Below, in pieces: positions 61,989 through 64,000 of a stretch of DNA of 64,000 nucleotides (position 1 is its first letter; each line of letters begins with the position of its first letter). Source of the stretch: Rhodospirillaceae bacterium (GTDB taxonomy: Bacteria > Pseudomonadota > Alphaproteobacteria > Rhodospirillales > UBA2165); the NCBI GenBank assembly GCA_947467145.1, contig CANIGJ010000015.1, forward strand, positions 1 to 64,000, in the 5' to 3' direction. A program made the position numbers and the translations under genes. The notes below the pieces were generated by a model that ran no database searches, had not been told where the DNA came from, and saw only the letters and a program-made list of their open reading frames with translations.

Positions 61989-63913
61989 ACGGTCACTTTC
62001 GCGGGTTCGGGTCGAACGGACGGTCCGGCGAAAATATGGTCCGGCGCGGCACCCGCATGGTAGCGTTGATACATCTGCGCATATGCGTCTTCAATATATT
62101 TGGTGAATGTAGCCGTTTGGAACAAGGGGGCCGAGAGCCGGTTTTCCCCGAGTTTCCGCCTGATCCCTGCTAGGCGTTTCGAATCGTGGGCGAGTTCGAC
62201 CGCGAGGTCCTCATATTCGGCTGCATTGGCGGCGATCATCTCCGGCAGTCCGATGGCGCCCAGCAGGCTGGCCGCGACGCGGCTTACCAACGCCCCACCC
62301 GGGCATGTGACCACCGGCAGGCCGGCCCACAGCGCGTCGCTTGCCGTCGTGTGGGCATTGAACGGCGCGGTATCCAGGAATAGATCGGCGGCGCGGTAGC
62401 GCGCCAGGTGCTGGTCCATCGCTTCCAGTCGTCCGGCAAAGATCAGACGGTCAGGATCGATCCCGTGATTTTCCGCCGCGCGGCGCAAGTTGGCGGTGAC
62501 GATGTCGCTATCGCGCCGGAACCACAACACGCTGCCGGGGACGCGGCGCAGAATGCTCATCCATATGGCGAAGACGGGCGGCGTGATCTTGAAGCTATTG
62601 TTGAAGCAGCAAAACACGAAGCCGTTCTCGGGCAGCCCGAGTTCACCGCGGGTGAAGACATCATCGACACTCGGGCGTTTGTCGTCGTTCGGCTGATAGC
62701 TGTCCAGCAGATACGCGATCTTTTCCGAGAAATGGACGCGCGCGGCTACGGGGATGATGGTCGGATCGGCCAGGATGTAATCCATCGCCAAGGTGCCCGC
62801 CGTAGCGGCATATCCCAGATAGCTGACCTGGATCGGCGCGCAGCCCTGCGCGAACAGCCCGGGCCTCGTATGTTGCGTGTAGCCGGTCAGATCGACGGCG
62901 ATATCGATCTTCTGATCGCGCGACAATTGCACGACCTCGGCATCGGATGAGGCGCGCACGTCATGAAATGCATCGAACGCCTTGACGAGGCGTTCGCGCA
63001 ATTCACCTGAGCTCGCCGGGCCGTAGGAGAAACAGACGATCTCGAAGCGCTCGCGGTCGTGATGTTCGATCACCCCAGCAATCAGCATGGCCACCGGGTG
63101 CGTCCGCATATCGGCGGAATAATAACCGACGCGGATTCTTTCCGCCGGCGCGCGTTTCGGCAGGGTTTTATGTCCGCCACCGGGGCCGACCTTTTCGCGC
63201 GCCCAGATTTCGACGGCCCGACGCTGCAGGGCGGGATCGTCCGTGAAGCCCAACAGCTGGAACGGCGATGCGGCTTTCTCGCCCCGCTCGATCTTCTGCG
63301 CGATGCGGGCGAGGTCATCCTCGAAACCCGTCCAGTCGCACATTTGCAGCTTCGCATAGAGCCGTGAACCGATCAGATAATCGTAATCGGGATCGAGCTG
63401 CATGGCCGCGTCGTAGGCAGCAATGGCGTCCACCGGGCGCTTCATCTCGCGCAAGGTTACGGCGCGGCTGTGATGCGCCTCGACAAGTTTAGGGTCGATC
63501 CGCAGCGCCTCGGCGAAACCCTTGAGCGCGTCGTCGTGGCGTTTGAGTTCGCCCAGGCTGATCGCGCGATTGAGATGGGCCTCGGCGTAATCGGGGCGCC
63601 CCGCCATGGCCCGTTCGAATTTCGTTATCGCGGATATGTGGTCGAACCGTTCTTCGCGCTCAATAAGGCCGAGATTGAGCCAGGCTTCCGGCGAATTGGC
63701 GTCCTGAACGATGATGTCCGCGATCAGCTGACGCGCTTCGCCATATTGGCGCAGATTGATCAGCGCGAGTGACAGGTTGTTCATCGTCGAGATTCGGCCC
63801 GGCACCAAGCCGAGCGATGCGCGAAACTTGATTTCCGCAGCGGCATAATCTTTACGCTGGAGATGTTGGAGCCCGTCGAAGAACAGGGCCTTGGCCGACT
63901 CGAAGGCATCCAT
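61985..63913 (-). CDS. TPR-GT41 (SPINDLY/OGT-like) glycosyltransferase
   Basis: This 642-residue protein couples N-terminal tetratricopeptide repeats (about 10-190: [60 protein letters not shown]) to a C-terminal GT41 domain (about 240-630). The GT41 domain has [40 protein letters not shown] and the donor-site [22 protein letters not shown]41 enzymes attach GlcNAc, fucose or other sugars to protein Ser/Thr. The protein substrate is unknown; flagellin is a candidate in flagellated bacteria. The ATG at 63913 comes one base after the stop of the upstream gene; a TTG at 63931 is less likely. It ends overlapping lipA. Confidence 0.9.
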   Translation of the reverse strand: MDAFESAKALFFDGLQHLQRKDYAAAEIKFRASLGLVPGRISTMNNLSLALINLRQYGEARQLIADIIVQDANSPEAWLNLGLIEREERFDHISAITKFERAMAGRPDYAEAHLNRAISLGELKRHDDALKGFAEALRIDPKLVEAHHSRAVTLREMKRPVDAIAAYDAAMQLDPDYDYLIGSRLYAKLQMCDWTGFEDDLARIAQKIERGEKAASPFQLLGFTDDPALQRRAVEIWAREKVGPGGGHKTLPKRAPAERIRVGYYSADMRTHPVAMLIAGVIEHHDRERFEIVCFSYGPASSGELRERLVKAFDAFHDVRASSDAEVVQLSRDQKIDIAVDLTGYTQHTRPGLFAQGCAPIQVSYLGYAATAGTLAMDYILADPTIIPVAARVHFSEKIAYLLDSYQPNDDKRPSVDDVFTRGELGLPENGFVFCCFNNSFKITPPVFAIWMSILRRVPGSVLWFRRDSDIVTANLRRAAENHGIDPDRLIFAGRLEAMDQHLARYRAADLFLDTAPFNAHTTASDALWAGLPVVTCPGGALVSRVAASLLGAIGLPEMIAANAAEYEDLAVELAHDSKRLAGIRRKLGENRLSAPLFQTATFTKYIEDAYAQMYQRYHAGAAPDHIFAGPSVRPEPAKVTV

Positions 63914-63914
63914 G

Positions 63915-64000
63915 TCAGTCGGCCGTCGCAACGTCGTAGCGTACCCAATCGGTCTTCTGCGCTACTTGATCGTAGAGGTGCTGCGCCTTCGTGTTGCTCT
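63915..64000 (-). CDS. C-terminal end of a GNAT-like acetyltransferase (cut by window)
   Basis: The last 27-28 codons of a minus-strand frame read NTKAQHLYDQVAQKTDWVRY and end in ATAD. This is the usual C-terminal strand pattern of GNAT N-acetyltransferases, where the N-x-x-A-x-x-LY helix precedes the last strands. The stop lies one base before the GT41 ATG (TGACATG), so the two are probably co-transcribed. The assignment rests on a short stretch only. Confidence 0.55.
   Translation of the reverse strand, partial: SNTKAQHLYDQVAQKTDWVRYDVATAD

Overview
The window is about 64 kb of GC-rich chromosomal DNA from a flagellated, free-living member of the Alphaproteobacteria. A Rhodospirillales-like relative is my best guess, but that is an inference from gene order and not a measured placement. 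The evidence includes the core block folK-rpoZ-spoT-pdxJ-acpS-lepB-rnc-era-recO, the lipA-ratA-cinA-pgpA group, a sigma-54 promoter in front of glnB-glnA, an Aap-type amino-acid transporter, a metal-alternative (Cys-poor) HemB, and small families such as DUF4170 and a DUF6898-like protein. Genes are tightly packed and no gene-free gap exceeds 300 bases. No rRNA, CRISPR array, insertion sequence, phage gene or integrase was seen. One tRNA (His) is present.

Layout. 1-3.1 kb: the end of fliG, a GT4 glycosyltransferase and a gentisate 1,2-dioxygenase. 3.1-7.9 kb: an unknown secreted protein and a carbon-metabolism operon tkt-fba-rpe. 8.1-11.5 kb: tRNA-His, then aapJ-aapQ-aapM without an ATPase gene. 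11.5-15.7 kb: a minus-strand cluster of envelope lipoproteins (LpoB-like, COG3014-like, YcfL-like, a secreted partner, a glycine-zipper lipoprotein). 15.8-21 kb: a MetE-type zinc methyltransferase, a pair of glycosyltransferase-type genes, an aminotransferase and a HAD phosphatase. 21.2-23.2 kb: glnB-glnA. 23.2-28.5 kb: amidohydrolase, peroxiredoxin, hemB and a penicillin-acylase-family hydrolase. 28.8-30.7 kb: motA (broken by one extra base) and motB. 30.8-37.6 kb: aspartate/glutamate leucyltransferase coupled to an orphan TRAP binding protein, then parC with a Cdd1-like helix-hairpin-helix gene, an AlkC-like repair protein and a TPR protein.

37.7-40.6 kb is a compact cassette (ArsR regulator, SRPBCC protein, DUF1428 protein, MFS efflux pump) fronted by two matching palindromic operators. 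40.6-49.5 kb is the core operon, with one glycosyltransferase gene lodged between acpS and lepB. 49.6-56.6 kb holds a LabA-like NYN protein, a family 5 uracil-DNA glycosylase, thrH, DUF4170, smpB, dapA, a Slt70-type lytic transglycosylase and a threonine dehydratase-like enzyme. 56.6-64 kb holds a bactofilin overlapping an M23 peptidase, then pgpA-cinA-CPBP on the plus strand facing a minus-strand operon GNAT-GT41-lipA-ratA.

The most unusual items are the LpoB/COG3014/YcfL lipoprotein cluster, the ArsR cassette with tandem operators, the frameshifted motA, a CPBP membrane protein lacking the first glutamate of its signature motif, the bactofilin-M23 pair, and five glycosyltransferase-type loci spread over a flagellar background. 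I found no element that I can confidently call an undescribed system. The lipoprotein cluster is the best candidate.
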